A DNA stretch of 64,000 bases from Acidimicrobiaceae bacterium (GTDB taxonomy: Bacteria; Actinomycetota; Acidimicrobiia; Acidimicrobiales; Aldehydirespiratoraceae). The DNA lies in assembly GCA_009842325.1 (NCBI GenBank), contig VYFQ01000024.1:1-64000 (forward strand). Reading direction: 5' to 3'. Made by a program: the position numbers and the translations under genes. Of this stretch, positions 27,267 to 35,338 are shown piece by piece; position 1 is the stretch's first letter, and the number at the start of each line of letters is the position of its first letter. A model generated the notes under the pieces. The model was given only the letters and a program-made list of their open reading frames with translations. It had not been told where the DNA came from and did no database searches.

Positions 27267-29339
27267 CTAGGCATGGCTTCTCGCCTCGGGGGCTCCGTTG
27301 ACGCCGGGGGCGTTGGCCACCATGGTCAGCACGTCGTAGGCCGCGTTGACCTCGCCGTGCTGGTTGACGACCCTGGTGTCCCAGGCCACCTCGCCGTAGC
27401 CGCGCCCGTCGAGCTGTGTCTTGCGCTTGCAGGTGAGCACGACATGGATCTCGTCGTCGGGGTAGGTGGGCTTGGCGAAGCGCAGCCGGTCGATGCCGTA
27501 GTTGGCCAGCACAGGCCCCTCGTCGGGCCACACGAACAGTCCGGCCGCCAAGGACAGCACCAGGTAGCCGTGGGCCACCAGGCCGTTGAAGATCGGGCTG
27601 CGGGCCGCGGCCTCGTCGTCCATGTGGGCGTAGAACTTGTCTCCGGTGCTCTCCGCGAAGGCGGCTATGTCGGCCCGTGTGACCGTGCGGGACTCGGTGG
27701 TGATGGAGTCGCCCACCTCCAGGTCGTCGAAGGTGAGCTTGAACGGGTGTCCTTTGTGCTCCCGGGTTACCGAGCCGTCGACATACTCGCCGGTGACCGA
27801 AGTCAGCATGTCGGGTGATCCCTGCACCGCGGTGCGCTGCATGTGGGCGTACACGCCCCGCATGCCGCCCATCTCCTGGCCGCCGCCGGCCCGGCCCGGT
27901 CCGCCGTGCACCAGCAGCGGCAGGGGCGATCCGTGGCCGGTGCTGGCCGGAGCCATCGCCTGGTCCCCGATCAGCACCCGGCCGTGATGGGAGGCGATGC
28001 CCAGCGAGAGGTCGGTGATCTCGTCGCGGTCGGCGCCGTAGACCGAGGCGACCAGGCTTCCGCCGCCGGCCGCCACGAACTCGACTGCCTCATCGATGCT
28101 GCCGTAGGGGACGAGGGTCGACACCGGACCGAACGCCTCGGTGGTGTGGATCACCGAGGATCGGGGATCTCTGGCCTGCAGCAGGGTGGGGGCCATGAAC
28201 GCTCCGGCCACGGTGTCGACGCCGGAAAGGTCACAGGAGTCCACTACGGGCACTGCGGCCTCACACAGCGCACCCACCGAGGCGGCCACCTCGTCGCGCT
28301 GGGCAAGGCCGACGAGTGGACCCATGACGGTGGACCCGTCGCGGGGATCGCCCACGGCCACAGCCCGCAGGGCCTCGGCGAGGGCCTCGGCGGCAGCATC
28401 CAGGTGCTGTTCCGGTACGAGTGCTCGGCGGATGGCGGTGCACTTCTGACCGGCCTTGACCGTCATCTCCTTGACAACCTCCGCCGTGAACAGGTCGAAC
28501 TCGGCGGTGCCGGGGGCGGCCGCCGGAGCCAGCACCGCCGCATTGAGTGAGTCAGCCTCAACGTTGAGCCGTGTGGCCCTGGCCGTCACGGCCGGATGGG
28601 CCCGCAGCGCGGTTGCGGTGGCGGCCGAGCCGGTGAAGGCGATGCTGTCCTGACCGTCGAGGCAGTCGAGCAGGCTGTTGAGTTCGGAGGGCGAGGCACA
28701 CGCCAACTGCAGCGATCCCTCGGGAAGCAGCCCGGACTCGATGATGAGCCGGACTGCGGCCTCGGTCAGGTAGGCGGTGAGCGACGCCGGCTTGACGATG
28801 GAGGGCACGCCCGCGATGAAGGCGGTCGCCAGCTTCTCCAGCATGCCCCACACCGGGAAGTTGAACGCGTTGATCTGCACCTCCACTCCCTTGCGGGGGG
28901 TCAGGATGTGCACAGCCGAGAAGGATCCGTCCCGGGACAGCGGCTCGGTGGCGCCGTCGACGGCCACTCGGGAGTTGGGCAGCTCGCGCCTGGCTTTGCC
29001 GGCGTATGACAGAAGCACGCCGGCGCCGCCCTCGATGTCGATCCATGAGTCGGCGCGGGTGGCCCCGGTGCAGTACGACAGGTCGTAGAGCTGTTCCTTG
29101 GCCTCGTCGGCCAGCAGCGCCTTGCCCGCTTTCTGAAGGATGGACGCTCGCTGATGGAAGGTCAGCTGCCGCAAGGCCGGGCCGCCGACGGTGCGTCCGT
29201 GCTCGACAGCCGCGGCAAGGCCGATTCCGGCAGGCGACAGCTCGGCGACGGTCTTGCCGGTGGCGGCATCGAGCAGCGCCCGGCCGTCGCTCGAAGGCCG
29301 GTGCCAGCCGCCCGCCACATAGCTCTCCACCCGGTGCAC
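27267..29339 (-). CDS. paaZ: Bifunctional ring-opening enzyme PaaZ
   Basis: Fusion of an aldehyde dehydrogenase and a MaoC-type hydratase that opens oxepin-CoA and oxidises the resulting semialdehyde. The 690 residues divide into ALDH (about 1-520; Glu261 in NVEADSLN, Cys300 in KAGQKCTA) and the hydratase (about 545-685; STGDKFYAHMDDEAA and GLVAHGYLVLS). Both active sites look intact. It is the first gene of the operon. The GTG start at 29339 has GAGGAG 6 nt upstream. Confidence 0.93.
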   Translation of the reverse strand: MHRVESYVAGGWHRPSSDGRALLDAATGKTVAELSPAGIGLAAAVEHGRTVGGPALRQLTFHQRASILQKAGKALLADEAKEQLYDLSYCTGATRADSWIDIEGGAGVLLSYAGKARRELPNSRVAVDGATEPLSRDGSFSAVHILTPRKGVEVQINAFNFPVWGMLEKLATAFIAGVPSIVKPASLTAYLTEAAVRLIIESGLLPEGSLQLACASPSELNSLLDCLDGQDSIAFTGSAATATALRAHPAVTARATRLNVEADSLNAAVLAPAAAPGTAEFDLFTAEVVKEMTVKAGQKCTAIRRALVPEQHLDAAAEALAEALRAVAVGDPRDGSTVMGPLVGLAQRDEVAASVGALCEAAVPVVDSCDLSGVDTVAGAFMAPTLLQARDPRSSVIHTTEAFGPVSTLVPYGSIDEAVEFVAAGGGSLVASVYGADRDEITDLSLGIASHHGRVLIGDQAMAPASTGHGSPLPLLVHGGPGRAGGGQEMGGMRGVYAHMQRTAVQGSPDMLTSVTGEYVDGSVTREHKGHPFKLTFDDLEVGDSITTESRTVTRADIAAFAESTGDKFYAHMDDEAAARSPIFNGLVAHGYLVLSLAAGLFVWPDEGPVLANYGIDRLRFAKPTYPDDEIHVVLTCKRKTQLDGRGYGEVAWDTRVVNQHGEVNAAYDVLTMVANAPGVNGAPEARSHA

Positions 29340-29352
29340 GACGGCTCCTCGA

Positions 29353-29396
29353 TATGATAGTCCCCTAGGGTCGAAACCCAGGCGAAATGTATCATA
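29353..29396. promoter_or_regulatory. Dyad TATGATA-N30-TATCATA in the paaZ upstream region
   Basis: Inverted heptamers at 29353-29359 and 29390-29396 flank 30 nt that include CCCTAGGG. Both arms contain TATGAT, like the TRTGAT core of the PaaX box described in Escherichia coli. The site lies 13-57 nt before paaZ and also upstream of the divergent hydrolase promoter, so it could serve PaaX control of either. Confidence 0.45.
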
Positions 29397-29423
29397 ATCT
29401 CCCCGACGCCACTACGGGGACCC

Positions 29424-29453
29424 TTGACTCGCCGTGACACAGCAACCTAACCT
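29424..29453 (+). promoter_or_regulatory. Promoter TTGACT-N18-TAACCT
   Basis: The -35 (29424-29429) and -10 (29448-29453) lie 18 nt apart on the plus strand. Transcription would start near 29460 and cover the leader ORF at 29485 and the alpha/beta hydrolase. Confidence 0.5.
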
Positions 29454-29484
29454 GCGGCAGCCGATGCCATTCCCTGGAGTTGCG

Positions 29485-29517
29485 ATGGCTGCAAGCGAGG
29501 AAATGCGAGAGGAATGA
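29485..29517 (+). CDS. Ten-residue leader ORF coupled to the alpha/beta hydrolase
   Basis: ATG 29485 follows GGAG by 5 nt and encodes MAASEEMREE before a TGA (29515-29517) that overlaps the hydrolase ATG (29514) as ATGA. The hydrolase has no usable ribosome-binding site of its own, because AGAGGA touches its ATG. Re-initiation from this short ORF is therefore a reasonable explanation. Confidence 0.45.
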   Translation: MAASEEMREE

Positions 29518-30443
29518 CGGCAGCGACCGCAGGGCTGCAACTGCCCGAGCCGTCGGCAACGGCTCGCGCGCTTCTCAGCGACGGCTCGGTCACCGTGGTA
29601 CGCCGCCACGGCAACCCGCACGGTCCCAGAGTTGTGTTCAGCCACGGCTGCGGCTTCGCCGCCGACCTCTATTGGCCATACTGGTCGCTATTGGTGGACG
29701 ACTGCGACGTGGTGGTGTACGACCTTCGCAGCCACGGCTGGAACGAGCCGAGCGACCTGCGGGTGCACAACATGCCGACTCTCGCCGACGACAACCGCCG
29801 GATCCTCGAAGCGGTGCAAGCCGCTTTCGGCGCCAAGCCAACCATCGGCGTGTACCACTCCCTGGCGACGATGCCTGCGCTGATGCACGAGCACCAGTGG
29901 CCGGCGTTCGCGGGGTTGCTGCTGTTCGACCCGCCGATCTTCCCGCCCGGAGCCGAACTTGACGATATGGAGACCGTGTGCCAGGGGCTTGCGGCCATGG
30001 CCCGGCGACGACCGCGACGATTCGAGTCGCCCCAGGAACTCGCATCGATGCTCAAGAAATCGCCAGCGTTCTCTCTAGTGTCCGAGGCGGTACAGCAGCT
30101 CTTCGCGGAGACCACGCTGCGCCCGGCGCCCGACGGCGGCTACCAAATGCGATGTCCGCCTGAGCACGAGGCGCAACTGTTCGAGTGGTACTTTGGCCAC
30201 TCGATGCAGGCCCTCGAAGTCCTCGATGAGATCACGATCCCGATCAAGGTGGTCGGCGCCGACCCGACCGCTCCCTTCTCGTTCCTGCCGTCAACGGATC
30301 TGAGCACCCTCACCGAGTTGGACTACGATTACTTGCCCGACCTCACCCACCTACTGCCGCTCGAAGACCCCGAGGCGTGCGCGGCGATCACGACGGAGTT
30401 CATGCAGCGGATCGGCCACTTCCCAGTCCCAATCGCACACTAG
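29514..30443 (+). CDS. Alpha/beta hydrolase
   Basis: A 309-residue cytosolic hydrolase of unknown substrate. The oxyanion region is FSHGCGFAADLYW, the nucleophile elbow GVYHSLATM (Ser116), and the likely histidine lies in LTHLLPLEDPEA near the C-terminus. The elbow lacks the usual small residue after Ser+1 (S-L-A-T), so it is a divergent member. It precedes a DUF1330 protein by 12 nt, suggesting a two-gene unit, and is divergent from paaZ. Confidence 0.75.
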   Translation: MTAATAGLQLPEPSATARALLSDGSVTVVRRHGNPHGPRVVFSHGCGFAADLYWPYWSLLVDDCDVVVYDLRSHGWNEPSDLRVHNMPTLADDNRRILEAVQAAFGAKPTIGVYHSLATMPALMHEHQWPAFAGLLLFDPPIFPPGAELDDMETVCQGLAAMARRRPRRFESPQELASMLKKSPAFSLVSEAVQQLFAETTLRPAPDGGYQMRCPPEHEAQLFEWYFGHSMQALEVLDEITIPIKVVGADPTAPFSFLPSTDLSTLTELDYDYLPDLTHLLPLEDPEACAAITTEFMQRIGHFPVPIAH

Positions 30444-30455
30444 AGGAGAGCACTC

Positions 30456-30752
30456 ATGTTTCTGATTATCGACGCGAAGGTCACCAACCGGGACGCCTAC
30501 GTCGAGACGGCCAAGCAATGGACTCCGGCAGCCCACACCGCCGAGCGACACGGAGGCCAGTTGCTGGTGTGCGGCGACCAGGTAGAAGTGATCGCGGGCG
30601 ACTGGAAACCCAAGAATCTTCTCATAGTGCAGTTCCCTGACGCCGAATCCATGCGGAGTTGGGTTGGGTCCAGCGACTATCAGGAGATGGTGGAGGTCGT
30701 GAGCCAGTCCGCTGAGATGTCCACCGTCGCCGTCTCGACACACAGCGAATAG
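30456..30752 (+). CDS. DUF1330-family protein
   Basis: A 98-residue dimeric alpha+beta-barrel-type protein. The conserved pattern RHGGQLLVCGDQVEVIAGDWKPKNLLIVQFPDAES is characteristic of DUF1330. The fold is shared with antibiotic-biosynthesis monooxygenases, but no enzymatic role is established. The start is ATG 30456 behind GGAG. It is probably co-transcribed with the preceding hydrolase. Confidence 0.75.
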   Translation: MFLIIDAKVTNRDAYVETAKQWTPAAHTAERHGGQLLVCGDQVEVIAGDWKPKNLLIVQFPDAESMRSWVGSSDYQEMVEVVSQSAEMSTVAVSTHSE

Positions 30753-30785
30753 CCCCCGCGCAGGGACCGCCGCAACAGGGACCGC

Positions 30786-31490
30786 TCAGTCGATAAGGCC
30801 TTCAGCGGTCGCCTTGTGCACTCCGGCGGCTCGGCCCGACACTCCGAGCTTGTCCCATAGCTTGGACAGTTCCCGGTACATCGAGCGCTCCGAGTAGCCC
30901 AGCTCGGCAGCCACGTCCGCGATCGCCGCCCCGGACGCGAGCCTCTCCAGCATCAGCCGCTCAGAGGCCTTGAGGGATGGAGGCGCCTCAGCGTCAAAAT
31001 ACTGCTTCACCGCGACGCAGGCGTCCTTCAGCCTGCGAGAGCCGTCCTGGGTGGTCAGCCCGGCTAGGGCGTCCCAGTGGACAACCCTCGGATTGCTGAG
31101 CGTCAGTTCCGGGGACTCCGCCGGCCCCGATCGGTCCAGCCGCGGCTCGCCGGACGCCAGCCAATCCTCGATGGAACGGGCAGCCTCGCGCATGTAGGCG
31201 GTGACTATCGCCCAGTCCTCGGCCAAGTCCGAGGGAATCGAGCGCCCTGCCATGGCACTCAAGCTGTCACGGAACAGCTTTGCGACGTCGCGCTGATACG
31301 ACCACGGCAGAGACTCGCTGTAGACGTGCACAGCCTCGCGGTGGTACTCGGGCGTCCAGGGCGCTCGGTGGGGGCCCTCAGGCACCCCGAAGCGATAGGC
31401 CTCGAGCATGGCATCGAAGCCTCCGACCATGCGACCACAAGCGAGACGGACCCGCGCGAGCGCGAGGCCTTCGCTCGGTTCAACGCCCAC
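30786..31490 (-). CDS. LuxR-type transcriptional regulator
   Basis: A protein of about 234 residues. The first 165 are all-helical and unrecognised (AWAIVTAYMREAARSIEDWL). The last 65 carry a LuxR-like HTH: LKASERLMLERLASGAAIADVAAELGYSERSMYRELSKLWDKLGVSGRAAGV. The frame is open to ATG 31643, but that extension would cover the TTGGCAG array. GTG 31490 has TACTGT 7 nt upstream and is preferred. Autoregulation through the array is the obvious hypothesis. Confidence 0.7.
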   Translation of the reverse strand: MGVEPSEGLALARVRLACGRMVGGFDAMLEAYRFGVPEGPHRAPWTPEYHREAVHVYSESLPWSYQRDVAKLFRDSLSAMAGRSIPSDLAEDWAIVTAYMREAARSIEDWLASGEPRLDRSGPAESPELTLSNPRVVHWDALAGLTTQDGSRRLKDACVAVKQYFDAEAPPSLKASERLMLERLASGAAIADVAAELGYSERSMYRELSKLWDKLGVSGRAAGVHKATAEGLID

Positions 31491-31497
31491 GGCCCCT

Positions 31498-31503
31498 ACA
31501 GTA
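31498..31503 (-). promoter_or_regulatory. Leaderless -10 element (TACTGT) of the LuxR-type gene
   Basis: On the minus strand TACTGT lies 7 nt before the GTG at 31490. This matches the leaderless geometry seen elsewhere and fixes the start downstream of the operator-like array. Confidence 0.4.
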
Positions 31504-31579
31504 CCGAACTCGATCTGCCCGCGTAGCGCCAAACGCGGGGCACGCGTCGCTGAGGCTGATATGGGTCTGTTCTGGAGGC

Positions 31580-31674
31580 TTGGCAGGACTCTGCCAAGAA
31601 CTTGGCAGGTTTCTGCCACGACTCGGCCGGGTCTGGCAGACATTGGCAGACATAGCGCTTCTTGACAGTGCCAA
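31580..31674. promoter_or_regulatory. Array of TTGGCAG half-sites in alternating orientation
   Basis: TTGGCAG (31580), CTGCCAA (31591), TTGGCAG (31602) and CTGCCAC (31613) start at exact 11-bp intervals with alternating orientation. CTGGCAG (31633), TTGGCAG (31643) and GTGCCAA (31668) follow. The first two form an 8-bp perfect dyad with a 4-nt loop. It lies between the LuxR-type gene and a small membrane-protein gene that diverge from it, and the helical phasing suggests cooperative dimer binding on one DNA face. Confidence 0.65.
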
Positions 31675-31754
31675 GCTCAGTCTGTGGAAATCAGCCGCCG
31701 GCAACCGAAAGCAAATTCGGGAACCGGCAACAAGAGGAAGCAAGAGGAGATGCC

Positions 31755-31892
31755 ATGTCCGACTCCACCAGCAGCGACACCATGCGCCACCGGCGCTATT
31801 GGACTACGAGTTGGTTCGTCCTAGCCGCGGCCGCGACCGCTGCGGCCGCGCTGGCCGTCCCGCGGTACCGCCGCAACCACCGCGGCATCTGA
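31755..31892 (+). CDS. 45-residue single-pass membrane peptide
   Basis: A tiny protein with a Ser/Thr-rich acidic N-terminus, one transmembrane helix (WFVLAAAATAAAALAV, about 20-35) and a basic C-terminal tail (PRYRRNHRGI), suggesting N-out/C-in topology. The ATG at 31755 has a strong AAGAGGAGA ribosome site, better than most genes here, which argues that it is real. It lies divergently from the LuxR-type gene across the TTGGCAG array and may be its target. No homologue is recognised. Confidence 0.5.
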   Translation: MSDSTSSDTMRHRRYWTTSWFVLAAAATAAAALAVPRYRRNHRGI

Positions 31893-31905
31893 CGATCACC
31901 GATCC

Positions 31906-32310
31906 GTGGCCTCCCTCGTAACCGGCGACTTGGCGCCGCCCGAGGCGCACGAAGAGGTCCGGCTTCGCGTCGAACCCATCCTCCCCCACGGCTCCATCGC
32001 CACGCACGAACCTACAGTCCCCCACGGCCGGACTGGGTCCGGATCGCTCGTCGCGCCACAAGGCGGGGATCCGGCCGACACCGACGAAGGTGACACGTCC
32101 CTCCCGCCCTGCGGACCGGCAACCCGACGGACCGTATCGGCCGGCCCGGATGTGAGTCTCGGCCCCTTGGGATGGCTCGCGGTGCTGCTCGTCGTAGCGC
32201 TCCTGACGGTACTCGCCCACGCCGCCAGTGTGCGCCCCGACCAGCTAGAGCACCGCGGGCCATCCCTTCTCACCGACCCGGCCTTCGTGCTCGCAAAGTC
32301 GGCAGAGTAG
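31906..32310 (+). CDS. Doubtful hypothetical ORF with one membrane helix
   Basis: A GTG-initiated 134-codon frame with a disordered Pro/Gly-rich N-terminus and one hydrophobic segment (LGWLAVLLVVALLTVLAHAA, about 86-106). There is no ribosome-binding site and no recognised family. Minus-strand frames of similar length overlap it. If it is not a gene, the stretch 31893-32328 is a 436-nt gap in which I see nothing else. Confidence 0.3.
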   Translation: MASLVTGDLAPPEAHEEVRLRVEPILPHGSIATHEPTVPHGRTGSGSLVAPQGGDPADTDEGDTSLPPCGPATRRTVSAGPDVSLGPLGWLAVLLVVALLTVLAHAASVRPDQLEHRGPSLLTDPAFVLAKSAE

Positions 32311-32328
32311 AAGCCGCGGTCGCGAGGA

Positions 32329-33288
32329 CTAGCCGACTGGCTCGGTGAACAGGTCGTGGGCGCACTCGCCCGCGGCGGTGCGGGTCAGGATCTCGGCACC
32401 GTCGGACGTGCAGGCCAGGGTGTGCTCGAACTGGGCGGTGCGGCGGCCGTCGACGGTGACTGCGGTCCACCCGTCGTCCCACATCGCAGCGTCGGGGGAG
32501 CCCAACGTGAGCATGGGCTCGATGGTGAAGGTCATCCCCTCGCCCAGGACCGTCGAGTGCCGACGGTCGTAGTAGTGCGGCACCTGGAGCCCGGAGTGGA
32601 ACTCGGTGCCCACACCGTGGCCGATGAACTCCCGCACCACGCCGAGGCTGTGCCTCCAGGCGTGGTTCTGGATGGCCCGGCCGATGTCGGACACGGCCGC
32701 GCCGGCCCTCACCGCCCCGATCCCCTCGTGGAGGGCGACACGGGTCTCGGCCACCAGACGCCGGGAGTGCTCGTCCACATCGCCGATCATCAGCGTCACC
32801 GAGGTGTCACCGTGGACCCCCTCCCGGTACACGGTCACGTCGATGTTGATGATGTCGCCGGGGGCCAGGCGGCGCGAGTCGGGGATCCCGTGGCAGATCA
32901 CCTCGTTGACGGACGTGCACACCGACTTCGGATAGCCCCGGTAGCCGAGCGGGCTCGGATAGGCGCCGGCGGCCACGGCGGCGTCGTGCACGAACCGGTC
33001 GATGGCGTCGGTCGTCATCCCAGCCCGAACGTGCTCGCACGCCGCGATCAGCACCTCGGCCGCGAGCGCCCCGGTGCGGCGCATGGCCTCCAACTCACCC
33101 GGAGTGCGGGCCAGCGACGACACCGGAGGATGGGGCTCCCCACCGGGCAGCGATGCGTAGGGCGGGCGTTCGATGCCGGCCGGAACGCGGCGCCGGGAGT
33201 TCACGAGCCCCGGCCGCACCGGCGGATGCGACGCCGGGATGCTGCTCACACCCACACCGGCGGGAACACGCCGCTTGCGCTTCGCCAT
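32329..33288 (-). CDS. map: Type I methionine aminopeptidase with N-terminal extension
   Basis: Removes initiator methionine from nascent proteins using two metal ions. The 319-residue chain shows the ligands in NIDVTVYREGVHGDTS (two Asp), FIGHGVGTEFHSG (His), FTIEPMLT (Glu) and AQFEHTLA (Glu), plus substrate His in VICHGIP. The first 60 residues form a Pro/Arg-rich extension with two copies of RRVPAG, as in the longer actinobacterial MetAP1c forms thought to contact ribosomes. ATG 33288 has TAGCCT 8 nt upstream. Confidence 0.9.
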   Translation of the reverse strand: MAKRKRRVPAGVGVSSIPASHPPVRPGLVNSRRRVPAGIERPPYASLPGGEPHPPVSSLARTPGELEAMRRTGALAAEVLIAACEHVRAGMTTDAIDRFVHDAAVAAGAYPSPLGYRGYPKSVCTSVNEVICHGIPDSRRLAPGDIINIDVTVYREGVHGDTSVTLMIGDVDEHSRRLVAETRVALHEGIGAVRAGAAVSDIGRAIQNHAWRHSLGVVREFIGHGVGTEFHSGLQVPHYYDRRHSTVLGEGMTFTIEPMLTLGSPDAAMWDDGWTAVTVDGRRTAQFEHTLACTSDGAEILTRTAAGECAHDLFTEPVG

Positions 33289-33296
33289 CACTTCAG

Positions 33297-33302
33297 AGGC
33301 TA
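33297..33302 (-). promoter_or_regulatory. Leaderless -10 element (TAGCCT) for map
   Basis: TAGCCT on the minus strand is followed by 8 nt and ATG 33288. There is no ribosome-binding site. Confidence 0.45.
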
Positions 33303-33359
33303 GCGGCCCACGACCACCGCCCCCGCCGCCGGACGCGCCTCGGACCGGTTCGCCTGCCG

Positions 33360-35321
33360 CTAGCTCGGGCGGGTGCGGGCCCGTTCGACGAAGAGGGCCA
33401 TCTCGATCCGCGTGGTGACCCGGTCCGGGCAGAACTCCAGCACTTCGGCCGAACAGCCCTTGGTGATCCCCGCCGCGTGCAGAGCATCGATGGCGGCCGC
33501 GTGGTGGTTGCCGTGCGTGTCGACGAACCCCGCCGGCGGAGCGGGATCAAGCCGGAATGCTCTCTTGAGGAAGCTCGCCGTCTGAGCGCGGGTGACCGGA
33601 TCGTCGGGACAGTACCGGGCGGGTTCCGCGCCGCATCCGACGGTGATCCCCAACTCGGCCAGCCGCTCGACATGGGCGGCCCACCACTGGCCGGCGTCGA
33701 CGTCGGCGAACCGGGATGTGCTGATCGGCTCCGGATCCTGGCCGTCGACGGTGCGCACCAGCCACACTGCCGCCAGCCATCTCGGGATCGGATCGCCAGG
33801 GCAGAAGAGGCCCGGCCCGCACTCGGTGCCAGCCAGCACACCGTCCTCCGCTAGGGCAGCCACCGCGTCGAACGGCTCGCCTTCCATCTGGACGTCGGCC
33901 GGAAGGGCGCCGGGCAGCCCGGCCGCAGCCGCCGCCAGGCGGGTGAAGCCGATCGGGTGCCAGCAGTCCGAGAGGTCCAGCTCCACGTCGGGCTCGATGC
34001 CGCCTTCGGCGCTGGTGCCATCCGGTCCGAACCATCTGACCACCGTCACCCGGGCACCCCCCAGCAGGATGCCGTCGCGCGATTCCAGGGCCCACGTGTA
34101 CTGGCCGGTATTCTTTCCATAGGTGGTCGTTCCCACCACGGTGGCGCGACCGTGGTCGCGCAGCGCCAGCGTCAGGACCTCGGAGGCCGACGCCGACAAG
34201 CCGTCCACTGCCACCGCGGTGGGCAGCCGAACCGGGTTCCGCAGGCTTCCGTGCCCGCGGACCAGGTGACGGAGGGTCTCAAGTCTGGACACGTCCCGCA
34301 TCACGACCTGGCGGTCGTCCAGGAACATCCCGGCGATGTTGATGACGGTCTGCTGGTAGCCCCCGAGATTGCCCCGCAGGTCGACGACTATCGAATCCAC
34401 ACCAGAGTCGAGCAGGGTCTCGAGTTCCTCGCCGACACGCTCATCAGCTCCTGCGCCGAAGGATCCGAGACGCAGGTATCCGATCGTGCCCGCCACCGTC
34501 CTGCTGGCGACCGCAGGGGCGAACACCGCCCCGGCTTCCACCCCGAAGGCTCTCCTGCGGCCGTTCCGCTCGACGATGACCGGCACGAGGCTGCCCAATT
34601 CGAATGCGGGCAAGTCCTGCAATCCGCAGCCCGGACCCGACGGAGCCAGACCGGCAATGAGGAGGAGGACATCTTCGGGCTGCAAGCCGGCCCGCTCGGC
34701 CGGACTGCCCGGGAACACCTCGGACACAACCAGCCGGCAAGTCTCGGACAGCACGCTGCAGGCAACCGTGCCGTTCAACAGGCCCAGCCTCAGGCCGATG
34801 CCGGCGTACGGCAGGCCCGTGTTCAGGTGGGCCTGCGTCTGCAAGTACTCCGACGGCGACATCAGGAAGGTGTGGGGATCACCCAGCGAGGCGAACATCG
34901 CACTGGAGGCGGCCCAGACCGCGGCCGCGGTGTCGCCCACGGCGTCGATCTCCGCGCAGGTCTGCTCGAACGCGGGCGAGGGCAGCGCGCACGGCGGGGC
35001 GGCTTCGGCGCTCCGCAAGGCCAGCCCGGCCTCCCGCACCCCCTCGGCCGCGGCTGCGGCCAAGTCCTCGTCGACCAGCTCGTCGACGTAGTTCTCCTTG
35101 AGCAACCCGTAGTTGGTGCACAGGAGATCGAACACCGCCGGAGCGTCGTCGCACGCAACCCGGGCGGCCGGAGCTTCGGATTCGGTACCGGTGGCGGGCT
35201 CAGGCTCGGCTCCGGTGCCGGTGTCCTGCGCGACCGCGACTGCCGGCCAGGCAACCAGAGCGGCCAGGGCGGCAGCCCCGACCCGGCGACTCACGCGCCC
35301 GTCGACAAGGAAACGCATCAC
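33360..35321 (-). CDS. Secreted S41 (C-terminal processing) peptidase with SLH-like repeats
   Basis: Signal peptide (about 1-32), helical pro-region, PDZ domain (about 185-255; VFPGSPAERAGLQPEDVLLLIAG) and S41 catalytic core with Ser378 (GLSASASE) and Lys403 (YGKNTGQ), spaced 25 apart as in Prc. After residue 480 come three degenerate S-layer-homology-type units with signatures FCPGDPIPR, YCPDDPVTR and FCPDRVTTR. The protease is therefore probably displayed on the cell surface. The GTG start is 7 nt after GGAG, and ATG 35318 is adjacent. It lies 17 nt downstream of the MaoC gene. Confidence 0.88.
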   Translation of the reverse strand: MMRFLVDGRVSRRVGAAALAALVAWPAVAVAQDTGTGAEPEPATGTESEAPAARVACDDAPAVFDLLCTNYGLLKENYVDELVDEDLAAAAAEGVREAGLALRSAEAAPPCALPSPAFEQTCAEIDAVGDTAAAVWAASSAMFASLGDPHTFLMSPSEYLQTQAHLNTGLPYAGIGLRLGLLNGTVACSVLSETCRLVVSEVFPGSPAERAGLQPEDVLLLIAGLAPSGPGCGLQDLPAFELGSLVPVIVERNGRRRAFGVEAGAVFAPAVASRTVAGTIGYLRLGSFGAGADERVGEELETLLDSGVDSIVVDLRGNLGGYQQTVINIAGMFLDDRQVVMRDVSRLETLRHLVRGHGSLRNPVRLPTAVAVDGLSASASEVLTLALRDHGRATVVGTTTYGKNTGQYTWALESRDGILLGGARVTVVRWFGPDGTSAEGGIEPDVELDLSDCWHPIGFTRLAAAAAGLPGALPADVQMEGEPFDAVAALAEDGVLAGTECGPGLFCPGDPIPRWLAAVWLVRTVDGQDPEPISTSRFADVDAGQWWAAHVERLAELGITVGCGAEPARYCPDDPVTRAQTASFLKRAFRLDPAPPAGFVDTHGNHHAAAIDALHAAGITKGCSAEVLEFCPDRVTTRIEMALFVERARTRPS

Positions 35322-35338
35322 AGCGAGGCTCCGGGCGC

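Noticed and set aside
31491..31643. N-terminal extension of the LuxR-type regulator to ATG 31643
   Set aside because: It would translate through the TTGGCAG operator-like array. The GTG at 31490 has a matching promoter hexamer and gives a cleaner product.
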